Below are positions 62,819 to 64,000 of a stretch of 64,000 nucleotides of DNA, in pieces (position 1 is the stretch's first letter; each line of letters starts with the position of its first letter). A program made the position numbers and the translations under genes. The notes under the pieces were generated by a model, which saw only the letters and a list, made by a program, of their open reading frames with translations, was not told the origin of the DNA and did no database searches. This DNA comes from Brugia malayi (taxonomy: Eukaryota; Nematoda; Chromadorea; Rhabditida; Onchocercidae). The stretch spans positions 12,668,501 through 12,732,500 of the forward strand of contig NW_025062476.1 of NCBI RefSeq assembly GCF_000002995.4. Direction: 5' to 3'.

Positions 62819-64000
62819 CATTTTAACATTCAATTCTTTTCAAATTTCTGTATAAGATGAACTTTTGAAATGTGTGAGAAAATGCGGGTAGGATGAAAAT
62901 GAGCAAAAAGGGGATGAAAAGTGATAGATGAGAGAAAGATGGTAAATTAAATTATTTAAATTATATTCAAAAGATAATTTCAATAATAATTAAATGATAA
63001 ATTTAAATGTCAATCAAAAAAATGATGCATTTAAATGTAAAAATGTAGAAAAAAAAAGATAAAATTAATTCTTCAATATAAATGTATATATATTATCAAA
63101 AAAAAAAAATTGGTAAATTAAATATTATATTTTAAATTAATTGTAGCAAATATTAAAAATATTGTATGAAAATAATTTGAAATTATATTTCATCCTCTTC
63201 GTTCATTTAATATATTTCTTTTCCTAATTAATTATTTAGTTGCATAGAAAAATTTGGAAATGAAAAATATCAAAAAAAAAAAAAAAAAAGATGTTCCTTT
63301 CTTTTTTTGATTAAGCACCAAAAAATTTGTTGTTTTTAATTTAATTTCATTATAAATTTAAATCTATTTTTTTCCAATATTTTGTTTAAATAATTATTAA
63401 ATCAAAGTATATCAGTAAAAATTTGATGCAGTAAATCATTTTTCTTTTCATTTTTATTTTTTAATAATATTTATAATTTTGAATCCTTAATAATATTTAA
63501 TTTTGAAAATGCAAAAGAAAAAAATTAATTTTTTTTTATTGAATAATGAAACAAAATTTTTGTACTTCTTGAAAAAATCGCTTTGTTTTTTTTTAGTGTC
63601 AGATTCATTTAGTCTTTTTTTTTTAGTATTATTTTAAAATAAAGAGTACAAATGACAGTATTGCTTTTCTTTTAAGTTTATTTTTTTTTCCTCTTCTCTT
63701 CTTTTCTTTTATTTTCTTTCTTTTCTTTTTTTTTTGTTATTCTAAAATGCTTTTTCTTTTATTTCACTTTTAGCTAAGCAATAACTTCAAGCAAACATTT
63801 CATTTCATCTCATTTCAAATCACAAAGTAATGTTTAAAATTACATTGTTGTGAGCGATGGCAATTTTTTTGATAGATGTCAAAAAGGGAAGAAAAAAAAA
63901 TGAATGAAAGAAAAATAATATAATTGTAATTATAATGTGACACTCTTTTCGTTTTATAATAACAAATAATAATGATAATAATTTAATAATTTTTAATAAA

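Larger units (their letters stand above)
54311..64000. other. Upstream intergenic region, repeats only
   Basis: No exon can be supported on either strand over almost 10 kb. The DNA is A/T-rich with tandem repeats listed separately and many poly-A/T runs. A more complex unique segment at about 58960-59480 and another at about 61020-61110 (cccaatcgggtctatcaaat) may hold regulatory DNA of the zinc-finger gene or a gene beyond the window. Confidence 0.5.

Overview
This window is eukaryotic nuclear DNA, most likely from a nematode and probably a parasitic one. It is very A+T-rich (about four fifths by eye) and full of homopolymers, GA/CT and TGTA microsatellites and minisatellites. All reading is from spliced exons with GT..AG borders. 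The main gene encodes a muscle myosin II heavy chain very close to Caenorhabditis UNC-54. Two of the genes have an AG acceptor directly before or within a few bases of the ATG, as expected for spliced-leader trans-splicing or 5' UTR introns. I see no operon, CRISPR, rRNA, tRNA or intact transposon. The species cannot be named from the sequence alone.

Layout: (1) 48-170, minus: one exon resembling the ciliary transport protein IFT140 (CHE-11 in C. elegans); the rest of that gene lies off the left edge, and its upstream exons were not found. A 30-bp minisatellite follows. (2) 3137-6277, minus: an eight-exon gene reconstructed here (527 aa, one continuous frame) of unrecognised family, with what look like repeated winged-helix-like modules. 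(3) 6278-11814: intergenic, with a 109-bp duplicated, coding-like NYN repeat and then mostly low-complexity DNA. (4) 11899-27909, plus: complete 16-exon, 1970-residue myosin heavy chain. Its introns hold a diverged U2 snRNA-like sequence, a perfect hairpin and a CT-rich minisatellite. (5) 28645-54298, minus and convergent with the myosin: a seven-exon, 345-residue zinc-finger protein resembling the N-terminal half of RNF220, interrupted by an intron of about 20 kb. That intron carries six unrelated minisatellites and several nuclear-receptor-like DR1 motifs. Three possible alternative exons are also visible in the gene. (6) 54311-64000: upstream intergenic DNA, repeats only.

The genes do not form an obvious pathway (sarcomere, cilium, probable nuclear regulator). 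The most useful results are the exon-level models, the U2-like element, the RNF220-like gene whose RING is replaced by a four-cysteine motif with GATA-finger spacing, the in-frame cassette exon candidates, and the unusual minisatellite load of the single large intron. No computation or search was run; all homology is from recognition of sequence patterns.
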